A DNA stretch of 64,000 bases from Apostichopus japonicus (GCF_037975245.1 NC_092565.1:5799999-5863998), one strand, 5' to 3'. Shown: positions 42,243-56,017, numbered from the stretch's first letter. The notes: generated by a model not told the origin, from the letters alone. Translations and numbers: made by a program.

Positions 42243-42244
<2 letters not shown>

Positions 42245-42292
<48 letters not shown>

Positions 42293-42309
42293 TATATATA
42301 TATGTATAG

Positions 42310-42367
<58 letters not shown>

Positions 42368-42368
42368 A
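42245..42368. repeat. TA microsatellite
   Basis: About 120 bp of (TA)n interrupted once by a GTATAGCC spacer near 42304-42311 and by AAATATG-type variants at the end. Confidence 0.95.
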
Positions 42369-42522
42369 ATATGTATTGATATAATTGCTCGTGTTAGGAT
42401 TCTTTGATCATGATTGTTACACCAAATAATATCAATCGTTTAAAAATATCCTTGCAAGATACAATCGGATTATCGAAAAGACCCACGTAAGTCGTTTATT
42501 CTACGCGCACATAGTTCTGTAA

Positions 42523-42530
42523 TGACGTCA
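42523..42530. promoter_or_regulatory. CRE-type octamer TGACGTCA
   Basis: Exact octamer in GTAATGACGTCATTTCTCCT. It shares ATGACGTCATTTC and a following CCT with the copy at 38464, which hints at common descent from a dispersed repeat. Confidence 0.3.
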
Positions 42531-43358
42531 TTTCTCCTAGCTTATAGATATATATTAGGGTTATAGGTCCGTAAATTCCCTATTTTGTGTACACAGGAGA
42601 CCACAATCTTGATCGACTCGGTCGATAAAAAAAAATAGTTTTCTTGTTCAACTCAACAGAACCTTGACACAATTTTATATCTCTCAGTGCAATTTCTACT
42701 CCCTTAATTTTGTCACCGAATTAGCGATAATAAGTATAATGTGATTTAGGTAAGAGATTTGATAAATACAATTTGGTCCATAAATAGCATGACTAACTTA
42801 GTCAGATTGTACAACTAATTGGTCTATGACGTACGTCCTATACCACAATTACTAGTACGTTGTACGTGTTGTACATGCTGTCGAATATGTACCCCCCCCC
42901 CACACCCCCTAACCCACACAAGCACACGCGAATGTTAACGAATGTTAAAGTGAATTATTAGGGGGTTGCCTTGTATTATCTCAACATCAGGCAACCACTT
43001 CATGTCATTAACCTTCCTTGGTGTGGACGTCACAGGTTATATGAACCATTCATGCTTGCTTTGTGATTCACGTGTATTCTACATTCCAATTACGCTTTAC
43101 CATAAACAAAATAGTTAATAATTGACAGAAGCAGAAGCAGAATGCATGCTTAAATTTGCAAACATTGAACTACGTTGTAACCGTAGTATAATTAATGAGT
43201 AGACAGCGAGGATACATGGGACGGTAATTGACAAGACACCGAAATCGTTCGTTTTACGTTCAATACAGAAGTAAATGTAACACGAGACCTCATGTCCTCC
43301 ATTTTCATCTCCTAATCATCTATAAGAAATTCATACATGTAAAGCAAAGGAAAATGGA

Positions 43359-43361
<3 letters not shown>

Positions 43362-43422
<61 letters not shown>
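43362..43422. repeat. TA microsatellite
   Basis: Pure (TA)n, about 60 bp, between GGAGTG and GAACAGTG. Confidence 0.97.
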
Positions 43423-43425
<3 letters not shown>

Positions 43426-44300
43426 CAGTGCGTTCACCTGTTAAGATTTGTTGATTTCAGTGTTAGGGTGTCTCTGCCACCCGTGTCCAATATTAAGCCG
43501 CCGATGGTTCCATCGACGACTGTTTATTGATGTATTCCTACAATACAAATAAGACCGTGCGCCCACCAGACAATTCAGTGGGACCAATTAAAAAGTAGTT
43601 TATTGTGCCATACCTTTTTGAGAAGGATAAATTGTATTTACATCAGTATATATTTTGAGCATGTACCTTTCTACCAACCGAGAGAGGAGAGGAGAGTTGA
43701 TTTTCAACTTGTCCACAAGGTATACATGTTGGGTGGGGTGATTTAATGGCATAATCAAAAGAGGTTTCTGGTTTGTAACAATGTTTAAAAGTCTTTGGAT
43801 AAATTTATGTCCAGAGTGAATAAGCCATTGACTTGTAGTAAGTAAAGATAGAACATCACCTTTGACATTCTGTAAAGTTAACGAGACGACTGTGATGACA
43901 TCAAGTCGCAATTTGGCAGTCACTTGAAATGATTTAAAATCCTTTATATTTGTTCCGAATATATAACTCTGTTTTATTTTAAGTCGTGAAGTTTTATCGT
44001 CCCTGAACCAATGTTTATCTGGTGTCTGAAGGATCGATGCAGTCCCCTTTGGTCATATTGGTAAAAGTTGTTTTAATTTGTGTATGGACAAATTACCAAC
44101 GTACAGTTGCAATGTGTGTTCTCTGTATCTCTGTATACAATCTCGTGATACCACATATTAACCTACTTGACCGCTCAAGGAAGATTAAAGCATAAAAGTT
44201 TTCACTTGAGTCTACAAAATTCCAACCAGGAACGTCAAAGCAAAAAATATATACATCTCTGAAAGTTGTGCATCAAAAAGAAATGACAAACTGAATCAGA

Positions 44301-44612
44301 TGTATCAAAGTTGTAAGACTCGATATTGTGTGTATTTGACTAAACGGTTAATAAGTCGAACAGTAAGAGCACCACACTAGTTTTAACCATGTACTTAAAT
44401 CGTTTTTAAAGCTACATCGACGGGTATTTACGGTTATGTGTGATTATTGAAGAGCTGTATCAAAGTTGTAAGACTCGATACTGTGTGTATTTAACTAAAC
44501 GGTTCATAACTCGAAAATTAAGAGCAGCAAACTAGTTGTAACCATGCATTTAGATTAGTTTTCTTTAGCTAGATCGACGGGTATTTAGTTATTTGTGACT
44601 ATTGAATAGCTT
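44301..44612. repeat. 155-bp direct tandem duplication, diverged
   Basis: Copy 1 is 44301-44455 and copy 2 is 44456-44612. Both begin TGTATCAAAGTTGTAAGACT, share TCGACGGGTATTTA and end near TTGAAGAGCT or TTGAATAGCT. By eye they are about 85-90% identical, so this is older than the 23.8-kb duplication. Confidence 0.93.
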
Positions 44613-47600
44613 GGTGAGACGCATATCCTCTAAAGTGCAGCTTTAGTCAGTATTAGTTATAAATATTCAGATAGGTCGAGAGCCAATTCCGGTCCCTGGG
44701 ACAATTATTATATCACCGAGTCCCCGTCTTGCACTCTTCATGTTTCCTTCAGTTAACTGTAAGTATACGTTTACACTATTTCTTCATCCCATTTTTCCTG
44801 GTCCACGTCCATAATTTTCCAGACCCCGTTGTTGACCCCCCCCCCCCCTCCCGGACCAGTGGCTGTATTCCCTCGAACTCTCTATCAGGCTTTGTCTAAT
44901 ATATTGCCTTTTACACCGATTCTGTGATAACATATTCGATCACTATAGTAGTATATGCTTACCTGGTATTTTTTGAAGAGGACGGGGATGTCAATATTGC
45001 TGTCTAATTCCATCTTTACCGTGCAAGTTGTTTGTATGCAAACAGTGAAGTCACACTCGTTTTGGAAAAGCTTTGAAGATTAGAAACAGTATGTGCTTGG
45101 AAAATGTCATGTAAGGAAGCGTATGCACGCCAAGTATTTATCAATTAAGGAAGCTTGAAACATAGTCTAAAATTGATTGATCGTCCCTGTCAAATTAGCA
45201 TACAAAAGAAAAACTGGCGAGAAAGAGACAGAAAAGTTGCTTTATAATTTGTTCTTCAACCCAGTCATCTCTACCTACAAACAATGATGGTAAGCTTTCT
45301 GAACCATCAGTAGCTAACTCATATTTTGAACATCGTCCTTAATTGACTGGTAAATAAAACATTCCGAGATGTTTCCTAACAGTCGTTCTGTTCTGATGTT
45401 TGCGGATTATGATGTCACCAGTTCGCCACTCCCTCGTTGCCTCGGGGGATTGACTTTTTAAGTGGAAACCAAACGACCGCCCCAAGGCTACGTCACCTAT
45501 AGTTGAGGACACATCCCTGACCTTAGTGTAAGGACATGCAACCCCAGCGATAAGGCTCGTTTCTGCAATGTTTACTTAAGGGTCTGTCCCATGTTTTCCT
45601 ATCAACACCATACTTGTTAACAAGCTTGAAACCACGAAAGAGCTTTGCCGCTTTAGCAAGCAAAATGTTTGAAGCTATTACAACAAACATCCAAAGTGTT
45701 TAGATGAGATAAGTTTATGGCCGCTAGGTAAGAGAGGTGCTTTTCTCATTACTCGGGCGTACATGTCAAAGAACCTACTCCATCAAAATGACAACTAAAG
45801 CTATCGTAAATTAATACCAATTAGCTATTTAAGAGGTATATAGGGAGCCGCGGAAGAAGTACAAAGAAGCCGACTATAGATAGCACTGAACAAGTGTTTG
45901 TTGATCTGTGGTCTCGATGCACGAGCTGCCCAATATACACCTCCAACACCTGGATAGCCACCTTTCAAGGACTTATTTCCTACTCTTCTTACAAAAAAAA
46001 AAAAGAGTTAGTACAATAGCTTGGGCTGGAATCGAATAATTAATTAAGTATAAGTGACACAAAAATGGGTGAATGAACAACTTGCTTAGTATTTAATTTT
46101 CTCCCTTTTTTATGTCAACAAGCGGAGAGATGATTTCCCCCCTCCAAAACAGATTTTCGGTTCAAGTCATGCACCTGTCGAGGGTTTCGATAGTAGGTTT
46201 GTAAGAAGTGGGCTTGATGATGTGTCGGCAAGTTCGCGGCCTGTTTATGATGTGTCACTGTCGGGCAGGGAAAAGAAAAACAACAAACAACTCGTATCTT
46301 ATCGTTTTAACATTTGTATATACCTATATATAGTATTTACTAAAGTATATCTTAATAGAGTTTATATATAGCCGCGTGATATCTTTCCCAAAGCTACGAA
46401 ATATTTATACATTCCGATATCGATGCCTCCAGAAAAGTTTTGAGATATATGCTTTGCAAGTTGAAAAATTTTCCGTGCTTGGAACAGTACGTTTGTTTTG
46501 GTTTAAATTAAGGTAGGGTCTACTGCAACTGATTGCTGGAATTATTATTATGTTTAGAGTGATGGCATTATGTATTTCAAAAAAAATGGAGAGGAAAAAA
46601 TGGACAAATGTCGCTGTTTATCGTAAAGTAATTATATGCAGTGTTGTAGTACTCGGAAAGTCTTCATATACTCGTTATATATGGGCTCAGTATAGGCTCC
46701 GATACTCAAAACATCAAGTACCAGAATTTTGGATATATACTCGGATAAAATACCCCTGCAGGTCGATTGAACGCTGTTACAATGTGCCAAAGCTCCATGT
46801 CATGATACTATCACTAAATATTCCACATTCTGTGACAATAATGACAAGAGTTAAACAAAATTTAAAGAAAAATTGTTGAATTTTATTTCAGTGTAATGAA
46901 ATGTTTTGGCAAATTCACTGGAAAGAGTCACATTGTAAAAGTTATGCAGGGTATAGTGTGATTCATCGTCACTTACAATATCGCGATATATTTCAGCCTC
47001 GGGTAATATTTTAGCTGCTAGAGAATGGAGCAATCAGTACAACTTTTTCGCATAACACGCATTTCCTTATTCTTCCCAAAGACATGGGCGTATTTTTCAG
47101 TACTTGTATAATATGTAAGACTATATCAAAACATTTTTGCACGTGAAATATATGCTCGGAGCTGCCTTCGTTTCACTACTTAACTTGATAAAAAAAAAAA
47201 TCCATTGATTCATTTGTTCTTAAGCGATTGTATTATTTTCCATTCACTGTTGTTTCAAGTATATACTAATTAGTATAAAGGTGTACCTGTAATAACGAAC
47301 GTACATGAATAAATAAAAGCTATACTTAAAAGAAAGAAAAAAATTAATATCCATCGGTGAACCGTATAATATTAGAAACGTTCCTTGTTTAACATTTAGC
47401 TAAAGTTACCTTGGAATAATAATCTAATATTCTCGCCAACAGCAGGAGGAAGCTAATTAAATTAATTTGTAAAGTATTGTAACCTTCTTAAACTTTTGTC
47501 GGTAAATTGTTTCTACATCAAACTATTTTTTATTTTATTACATACTGATTTTAAAGCGATGGAATGTTTGTTTCATGAAACTAAGACCGGTTCTGTAAAT

Positions 47601-48127
47601 CTCACTGCATGCATGTGGGGTTTAGGGAAAGAGTAAAAAGCTACAGGCCACCGTGGCAAAATTTCAAATTAGAGGTATAAAACATTTTCATTTTGCAAAG
47701 TCGTGTGGGGTGGATAATTTATAGGCAATAAACTCATAACTGCAAGATTCAATGTGTGAAAAAGGAAACTGAAATTTTTACTGCTGTATAAGAACTGTGA
47801 CATCATGAATAATCTTCAAAAGTACGTTCACATAGGTCCTCCTCTAGAAATAAAAACTTCGAACATGATATATTAAATGAGAGTGTACCTTAAGAAAAAA
47901 TGGCATTTCGATATGAAACTAAAAGCAATGACAGCAAATCCCCTGATCAATGCTCCTTGGCATGTTTGTTGAACTTTGTTCTTGCAGTTCCAATGGATTG
48001 CGGATTGCGTCACTGCGCGCATATTTGTAAATACTCCTAAATCAAATATCTCATAATTAATTGGTAATAAAAGAATCCTACTGTACAAAGCTTTGGGATA
48101 ATTGCATAAAAGCAAACGTATGGAGGT

Positions 48128-48129
<2 letters not shown>

Positions 48130-48194
<65 letters not shown>
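48130..48194. repeat. TA microsatellite
   Basis: Pure (TA)n, about 65 bp. It ends directly at the palindrome at 48195-48222. Confidence 0.97.
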
Positions 48195-48198
<4 letters not shown>

Positions 48199-48222
48199 GT
48201 CCTATATATATATAGGACATTT
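48195..48222. repeat. perfect 28-bp palindrome next to a TA array
   Basis: Arms AAATGTCC and GGACATTT flank twelve bases of alternating TA, giving a perfect 28-bp inverted repeat. It could extrude as a cruciform. The right arm is followed by unique sequence. Confidence 0.95.
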
Positions 48223-51175
48223 TGTCTTAGGTGAGAGGTTCAGGAAATTTTCCGTGTGGATAAAACATCGGATTTTGTATACGATGCAGGCCCTATTTTG
48301 GCTGTCTTTTTCTTGTAAAGTATTTATTCAATTAATTCACACTTTGCAGTCGATACATGGTGTCATTAAACTTTTTATTTATTCGGTTGATCAAAAGTTG
48401 ATTTGTGGTCAGATACATGTGCGGATTCTTTGCTATAACTCTGCCCGAAATGTTTCAAGGTTAAAGTTACAATTCCAGGCTATTGTAATGTACCTTAGGT
48501 TACTATAATAAAACAACACACTGTACCACACTGATGGATTAACCATTAAAAACGACAAAGGTTATTAACCGGATTTAAATGACTTTGTTCTATTTTTCCT
48601 CTTTAAATTAAGACCTGTTTATTGTTATTATTACTACTGCAACACAATTGTTCGAAATAGTACGAGTGATAACGGATTTATTTAAATTTCCCTTCATACA
48701 CCTCAGTGTATTTTGTATCTATGGGATATTTTGACCGCAGTAATACCTTAATGACCTATTAAACCTGTTAACCTTTTTGGATTGATTAAAAACAATTGTT
48801 ACATTATATTAATCATCACGCCATGTGAATCAGACAAGAATAATACAGATAGACGTAGGTGTTAAGTACTTTACCAGCCATATTTATCACGGGAAGATTG
48901 ATTCTCTCCATGTATTAATTAATACAATCGGTAATTTGTGTTTGTAAATAACTCACAGTGTGATTGCTCTCTGTCAATTTGACTAGACTTGAAAGCCTCA
49001 TTTTTTAATTTGATCAAAATTCAAGTTGGGCGCCAACGGTTGACGAAGTACCGTAGATAATGCTGCCCAAAATTATATGTGACTTTGAAATCTACAACTG
49101 CAGGTAACACTGGTACCGACCCCATACCCCCCCCCCCTCCTCCTCACCCCGACTGAAGAAGACAAGACGGCGTAACTCGATAGTGGTGACCCCCTGCAAC
49201 TGACTACCAATACACCGAACGACTGATGGTAAAACACGAAACGTCTGACTTGCTTGCTTGTTTATTTGCACTGAAAGTGGGCGGCTGTAGTCGTGCACCC
49301 CCGCACACTGAACTGCCTTTGCCGACTTCCCACGCAGTAGGTCCGACGTAACATATCGGATATAGGCCCGAATGAACCCGACGCGATTTAATTGTGGTGG
49401 GCTTGATATAATTCACATCAACGATATTTATACCCTCCACGTTTTTTACAAATTCACTACGTATCACTAAACTAAATTGAGAATGCAATTTATGAACTTA
49501 TTACAGAATTAAAGATTGTTATCAGCACGTGATGATGAAATTAGTGAGTTATTAATAAGCAATTCATTAGATACCATTTATATTTTCTTCGCGCTAAGAC
49601 TTAATCCCCCCCCCCCCCAACACACACACACACACACAGACTTGTATTAATCACGTGGGAAACGTACGTCGGCATGTTCGAAGTTCCGGAATTTGTGTCC
49701 ACTATGAAGAAGTGAAAGTTGACCAGTCAACCAATGCCACATTATCTATCACTTTAATGCTTTTATTTTGCGTGGAATATTTCATGTATATGTTTTAAAT
49801 TCCGTAAATAACATATAGGCAGATACATACAAAATTATATATAACGTCACACGAATAGAAATGAAAAAAAAAACTTGCCACCATTAACACAGGATACCTC
49901 TCGACATGATTCCTGAAACTTGACGTAAATGGTTGAGTATCATCTAATCTGTAATATCATATTTATGTTCCCGATGGTTGAACGTTTTTGATTGGTCGAA
50001 TGTTTTACCTTTACTTCGACTATAAACTGTAATTAGTCACAGTGATAAAGGTAGATCTTTAGAGATGACCAAAGTGAGTTAGATGTATGTATCTGTTGGT
50101 TTCGAACAGAAGTACATAAAGGCAAGACAAGTTAATCTAGGTTAGCTCTAAAGGTATGAGCACTTGAACAGATCTCCAAATTTACAAACTGTCGAGAGAA
50201 TGAGATCTTCGGAAACAATGATGTACCATAATTAACCGAAATATGACATATGTACTTCTCAATCACATCATCGGTGAAGATGATTACGGTCAGTGACCGA
50301 TTTATTATTGCCCAAAGTGGATAAAAATTGTCTGTGAAGTAGTTATTGGTGTCATGAGCCCTTCGTTATGAAAACTGTGCCCACTTTTCTGTGACGTGAT
50401 GCTTTCTTCTGAGTTTGATATATATATATATATATATATACATATAATATTTGTTCCTATTTTGTATGAATATTATGTGAATAAAGTGAAATCATAACAT
50501 AAAATGATTTGTTGTATTTAGCGATACAAATCCTCGACGGCCGCATGTAAAACTTAACAGCACGATCAAATGTTGACAACTTTTGAAACTTTTTCAAAAA
50601 AAGGGAGTAGGTTTTGGTCTAAAAAGTTGTCAAAACCAGAAAACATAAAACCTACCAACATGTTTGTACCTATACTGAGATAACATCACATGTTGCAGAG
50701 AACATACTAAGACAAGAACAACAAAAATAGACATAGATATATATATACGTTGTTATGAGTTATCAAAAGCTAGACAGAACTATAGAGATGCAGGCAAATA
50801 TCGCCCAATAAACTGCTTCCGTTTGGTTGTTGAGAACCCTCTTCATATATACAACGTTCGGCTATCGCCAACAGGAATAAGCCACATGTTCCGGCTGAGT
50901 TATGACTTATCTGCATTAATGGAAAATAGATTTAAATGTTACCAGCCGGAAACAATAACTGGAAAACAGGTTGGTTTGCTCGTCGTGGGCTGTTTGGCCA
51001 AGTACTTTGCACTGCTTTGTGTGACAGTTGTATATATACTAAGACAGTTGTACGTACACAGTATTTAACTCGTTTGAACTTCAGAGAGTTCATCTTTCTG
51101 CATAGAAATTTCAGATGTACGTTCGGTGATGAACTATAATGTAATTAATACATATCATTCACTGGCACACTATCC
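48223..51175. other. intergenic, no supported gene
   Basis: AT-rich unique sequence with a GC-richer island (about 49090-49460) in which minus-strand ORFs of 68-94 codons overlap without a recognisable domain. C runs lie at 49127-49138 and 49606-49618, the latter followed by (CA)n. A short (TA)n array lies at 50418-50440. Confidence 0.45.
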
Positions 51176-51314
51176 TTTCTAGAATTGAGGTGCGGAAATG
51201 AAATATTTGTACAGTCTATGTAAAGTTGACATTGTTAATGGCAATGAACTCATGCGAGTGTATCGGCATGTTGTTAATATGTTTATAAATCAAACTAACC
51301 AGAGCTGTTAGACG

Positions 51315-51317
<3 letters not shown>

Positions 51318-51351
<34 letters not shown>
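51318..51351. repeat. TA microsatellite
   Basis: Pure (TA)n directly after the GACGCCAA end of one unit of the degenerate array. The sister unit near 51496 has only ATATGTG there, so the TA run grew after duplication. Confidence 0.95.
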
Positions 51352-51353
<2 letters not shown>

Positions 51354-51642
51354 TCGACATTATGACGTTTATGTAGGCTATACGAAAACGAACATTTGAA
51401 ATTCGTGTATGGTTCATATGTTAATTGAACAGTGTCACTGCTAATGAACTTAGGTACCGTACGCCGTTGATGTGTTTACATATCGACCTCAGTACAGCTG
51501 TTAGACGCCAATATGTGTAGATGTGGTAACTCAACATTTAAAAGACGGAAAAGCACCGCTTATAGATGACCTACAATAAAAGGTTGATCGACGAGATAGT
51601 AATGAACTTGACAAAACATTTAGTTATGTGGGTAAACTGAAA

Positions 51643-51645
<3 letters not shown>

Positions 51646-51697
<52 letters not shown>

Positions 51698-51920
51698 ACA
51701 TATATATACATACATATTTATATATATATATAAACATATATATATATATAAACATATATAGTCATATATATAGTCATATATATAGTCATGTATATAGTCA
51801 TGTATATAGTCATATATAATCATATATATAGTCATATATATATACTATAATCATATATATAGTCATCTATATAGTCATATATATATAGTCATATCTATAA
51901 TCATATATATAGTATATATA
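51646..51920. repeat. compound TA / TATATAGTCA repeat
   Basis: A (TA)n array with ATTTATA and ACATATA interruptions passes at about 51755 into a 10-14 bp repeat, TATATAGTCA with TATATAGTCATG variants, repeated about ten times up to 51920. Confidence 0.95.
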
Positions 51921-52728
51921 CGTTTCTCTCATAGGATTAATGTCTGTCAGAAAACTCTGTCAGTTATGGACTTGATGTAACATACTATGCATCACTGTAG
52001 TAATGTCTGTTCAGGCATAGCAGCTGCTATACAATTATATCTCGATATATTTTGAAGTACGGAAACGTAGAATCCCGAACATTGGCCTATATATATGCAA
52101 GGTTGACCGACGAGGTGGTATTGACCGCGATGTAAATTTTGACATACGGGTAGCCTTGTGGCAGTCATGCACCAATTTAAGTTTGAACATGTTTCTTCTA
52201 GACTTAAGGTACATAAAATTAAATTCGATCGATTATTGCCAAGGTTAATTGAACTTATAGTAATGACGTAAGTTGTGTTAGGCCGAATTGGTAATGTGTT
52301 CAGGGTATAACAAACACCTTTTACACGTATTAAACATATACCTCAACATCATGGAAATAAAATACTTCACTATCGCATAGACTATAGTCTTTGCAAGGTT
52401 AGTTGACGCGATGGTAATGGTAACTGGATATAATTGTACATATAGGTCATAACTTAGACATACGGATATATATATTGTAACCATACGTCTGTTATAGGTC
52501 AAAATGTACCTCAAAAGATGAGGTATGGAAAGGAACCTATTTGGATGGTTTATGCAAAGTTAAGCTGCCTAATTTGTTCTGATTATTTAACTGAGACCCG
52601 TACGTAAGTTTTATGAAATCATACAGACGAGATCCTTTATGTGACACCACTATACCTCAAAAGTTGAGGAAGGGCGTAACCCTCTTTGGACTGTGAAGAG
52701 GTGCAAAAGTGGGTGTGTTACTCGTAAA

Positions 52729-52736
52729 TGACGTCA
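52729..52736. promoter_or_regulatory. CRE-type octamer TGACGTCA
   Basis: Exact octamer in CGTAAATGACGTCATGTAAATG, inside the degenerate 150-170 bp array. Other units have only TGACGTAAG (near 52264) or TAATGAC at comparable places. Confidence 0.3.
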
Positions 52737-53060
52737 TGTAAATGAGGCTGATAATTGTATTTTAACCATTCAACTGATATGTGACAATGACATTTCACAA
52801 ATGGAGGATGGGACGAAGACCTTTTATGAGGGGAGGAGGGGGGGGGGAGGTGGGGGTGGCTGGTTTATGTGCCAACGGTGTTAAGTTAACTGAATGCAAC
52901 TAGGACTTAATGGTTAAGTGTACTGTCGAAGAAGCCGTTTAGGCTTAACGCTTTAGTTGCTACAGCCTAACAAGAGAGGCGTATCTGTCAACACGAACCT
53001 CACTCAATAGTTGAGTTACAGAAACGAACCTTTTCAGAGTTTACATATACACTGGTTATA

Positions 53061-53064
<4 letters not shown>

Positions 53065-53119
<55 letters not shown>
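53065..53119. repeat. TA microsatellite
   Basis: Pure (TA)n, about 55 bp, at the right edge of the degenerate array. Confidence 0.96.
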
Positions 53120-53124
<5 letters not shown>

Positions 53125-53506
53125 GACAATATTATATGAATGTTTTGGGTATCCATGTTTGCAAAAGATTTCAATCCAGCCCACCACAGTTTGCTAAATT
53201 TAGGTAAATCGAAAAAAATCTGTCTTCTATTTTGTCCTTCGATCTAACCAATGTTTCTATCTGGCCCTCGTAGAAAATTAATAAAGAAGCACTTTTACGC
53301 ACGATCAATGAAGAGTGCCTTTCTGGGAATGCAACGTTTATATTAAAATTAAAAAAATAAAGAAAGAATTTTTTTAAATGCCACCATCTGTCTTGCGAAG
53401 AATAATCGAATAACTGGAAGCATCAAGCCCCGTGCATTACTGTTAAGTTTTTTTTCTCACATACTATAATAAAAATAATGAAATATTAAATATAAAATTA
53501 AAAATA

Positions 53507-53509
<3 letters not shown>

Positions 53510-53561
<52 letters not shown>
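53510..53561. repeat. TA microsatellite
   Basis: Pure (TA)n, about 52 bp, preceded by an A/T-only stretch (AATAAAAATAATG, TTAAAAATAATTT). Confidence 0.96.
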
Positions 53562-53563
<2 letters not shown>

Positions 53564-55266
53564 AAATTCAAAAATTAACCCAGTACAGGCATTTTTTTGA
53601 TAGGAGAAGCAAACAGTGCAGTTATCTTCGTTCTTGAACAGAAATGTGTATCATACCAGGGGCAAGCCACGTTGATCATAAATCTCGGTGGGGGAATTTT
53701 CTTAAATGACATTGTTATTATACATAAGTAAAGCAACTTGCCAATATTTTTTCACCTCGATGTATTTATTAAGTTTATAACATGAAGAAATATTAGATTA
53801 TGTATCTTGCGTTGTTTGGGAAACACGAGGCCTAATTTTACCCCCACCCGTTCCATACTTTCACCCCCACTGGTGTCATTGAATTTGAATAACTTTGTGA
53901 TGAAAAAAAAAATGTTAAAGGTCATGGGATGTGAAAGAAGGAGTAAAATACAATTACCTTAATTGGAAATATTTTCGAAAACTTCAACCTCTAATATTAT
54001 GGGAGCTAAAACGTGCAAAATGTCAGTCCTCCGATCTCAGATAATTTAAAAGAAAAGGGGAAAAAAATCTCATGGAGAGATCTCTATAAGTATACGAATA
54101 TTTGGTTAGTAAGTCTAATAGCTGACAGCATTCCAGATTCAGGTTTAGGAATTGATTTTTTATGTCAATGTAGCATATAGAATCAAGATGCATTGAAATC
54201 TCATATACGAAACTGGGTTTTGTCCCGACCGTCATCAATATATGTTATCCCGATGAGGTTAAGTTGTGTCGTTGGTACTCTCAATACTGTATTGATGTAT
54301 TTTTTTATTTTTTATGCTTGGATGTTGAAGAAGACGAAATCAATTACTGATGATCTAAAAATCTGGAGTATTGAAGGTGATTTAAGTCATTTTAGAAAAT
54401 CTTGGGTGAAACAAGAAGATTCAATAGCGAAAGTTGGCAGATGGGTCGGGGAGCACTACGGTATGCTAAACTGTGAGCTCTTCTAACTCAAAATCTGAAT
54501 GGTCAAGGTGGCAAAATTTGAAGGTGCTGTGACAGCCCAACCTTCAGCTATCATATGGTGGGTAGGACATGTCAGTTGAAAACTTCTGTTTATGCATGCT
54601 CTATCGGCTTTGGAAAGCGACCATTTGAGTGTGTAAGTCAATAGAGCAATTAATTGTAGTGCGACACCTATAAACATGTTGCCTATAAGCCCCCTCCATT
54701 TTTTTTCAAAATGTCTCAAAGGGGAGAAGCCACCCCTGGCCTGGTCGAAATAACATCTCTGTCAACCCCTCCTCCACCCCACCCCCCCCCCCCCATCTCC
54801 CCGGGATCGATGGTGCTGTCTAACACTTCTGTTACACCTCATTCGTAACTAGGTCAGATTACCGGCATCAGACGTTTCTTTGTGCGCGAGTTTTCACTCC
54901 CTTTAATGGCTCTAAGATCATAGCTCTGTCTTTACACATACTCCAATAGCTAATCCAGATGGAGGAGGGTAAATGGAGATGCTAGGGGAGAGGACAAATT
55001 GAAACGGCACTATAGCCTAAAACCGCCATATATTAAGTAACGGATGCAACGATTGAAGGTCACGTGTGCGCTTTGGCCTAAAGAATAGCAGATCCAGTTT
55101 ATGTCTACCGAAGATGAATAATTGATAAGTTGTCTGTATCGTTACTTCCGTAGCGACACCAAAAAGTCAACAATGCTTGAACGGTTCCAAACAGCCATAT
55201 GAAAGTATAGGCTGCATTGAATTCAGTTGAGCAATATTACGTTCCACTGCACTCTGTCTTAACGCC

Positions 55267-55596
55267 GTATACGCAGTAAAACATTTGTCTATACATTAAT
55301 ACATGGACCCATTGTGCGAATCTTTGTAATAAACCCGATCAGGGCAATACGGAGCACAGGGAAGGTATAGGCTGCAATATTTTGTAAATAGAAGCATTCG
55401 GTATACTTATGACCCTATCATAAACATAACACGTATACGCAGTAAAACATTTGTCTATACATTTATACATGGACCAATTATGCGAATCTTTTAAAACCCC
55501 GATCAGGGCAATACGGAGCACATGGAAGGTATAGGCTACAATATGTTATAAATAGAAGCATTCAGTATACGTATGACCCTAACATATACATAACAG
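55267..55596. repeat. 166-bp direct tandem duplication
   Basis: Copy 1 is 55267-55432 and copy 2 is 55433-55596, both starting GTATACGCAGTAAAACATTT and sharing GATCAGGGCAATACGGAGCA. A partial third copy may precede them, because GTATAGGCTGCA also occurs near 55206. By eye identity is about 90%. Confidence 0.93.
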
Positions 55597-55972
55597 AAGC
55601 AGATCCTCAGACGAACAGTACAGGGTGTCACAGTTGGTATTTACGGTGTTTACATACGCTGTCTGTTAAGAATTAGCCCACCTTTTAATTATATAGTTTA
55701 AAAAAAAGCCTGAGAGTTTGTTTAACTATCCTTTTGAAGTGTTTTTACAACTGGATTGGTTGGTTTAACGTTTGCCTAACACGGAACACCTGATAAAGAT
55801 GTCACCGTTTGCATGAGTCAGGCCTTATATAAGCTGACTAAGATTGCACTATATCAATATTTTTACTTTTCATGTCTGACTAAAATTACCATCGTCCAAA
55901 ATAGTACTCTCAATTGACTATCGAAAAACTCTCGCTTGTAAATAGGTTTTGTAACCGTTCGTGTCATGGACG

Positions 55973-55974
<2 letters not shown>

Positions 55975-56017
<43 letters not shown>
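55975..56017. repeat. TA microsatellite
   Basis: Pure (TA)n, about 42 bp, between GACGAAA and GAACACGTACG. Confidence 0.96.

Larger units (their letters stand above)
33951..42244. other. intergenic, no supported gene
   Basis: Contains an (AAG)n patch (34518-34532), G or C runs (35771-35790, about 36984-36993, 42001-42012), a possible hAT left end (35294), a weak ORF at 38565-39017, and five of the nine TGACGTCA octamers. A 78-codon plus-strand ORF at 40533-40769 follows an acceptor-like pyrimidine tract but is not recognisable. Confidence 0.45.
42369..48129. other. intergenic, no supported gene
   Basis: Holds a TA array, one 155-bp duplication, C runs near 42893 and 44836-44848, and two AT-rich ORFs of about 107-109 codons (43600-43923 minus, 46550-46879 plus) with no recognisable domain or convincing splice borders. 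Confidence 0.45.
51176..53060. repeat. degenerate tandem array, ~150-170 bp period
   Basis: A motif like CCTCAAAAGTTGAGGTACGG followed by AAATGAACC recurs in decayed form. The clearest anchors start at 52341, 52509, 52655 and 52998 (spacings 168, 146 and 343, the last about two periods). Weaker ones lie near 51180, 51529, 52050 and 52200. Downstream of each anchor, words such as TGCAAGGTTGACCGACGAG and TGGTAATG recur. AGCTGTTAGACGCCAATAT appears twice, at 51303 and 51496. TA microsatellites have expanded inside it. No single unit is intact. Confidence 0.7.
53061..55266. other. intergenic, no supported gene
   Basis: Two TA arrays and a 13-C run (54782-54794). The 97-codon plus ORF at 54193-54486 has no recognisable domain. 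Confidence 0.45.
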
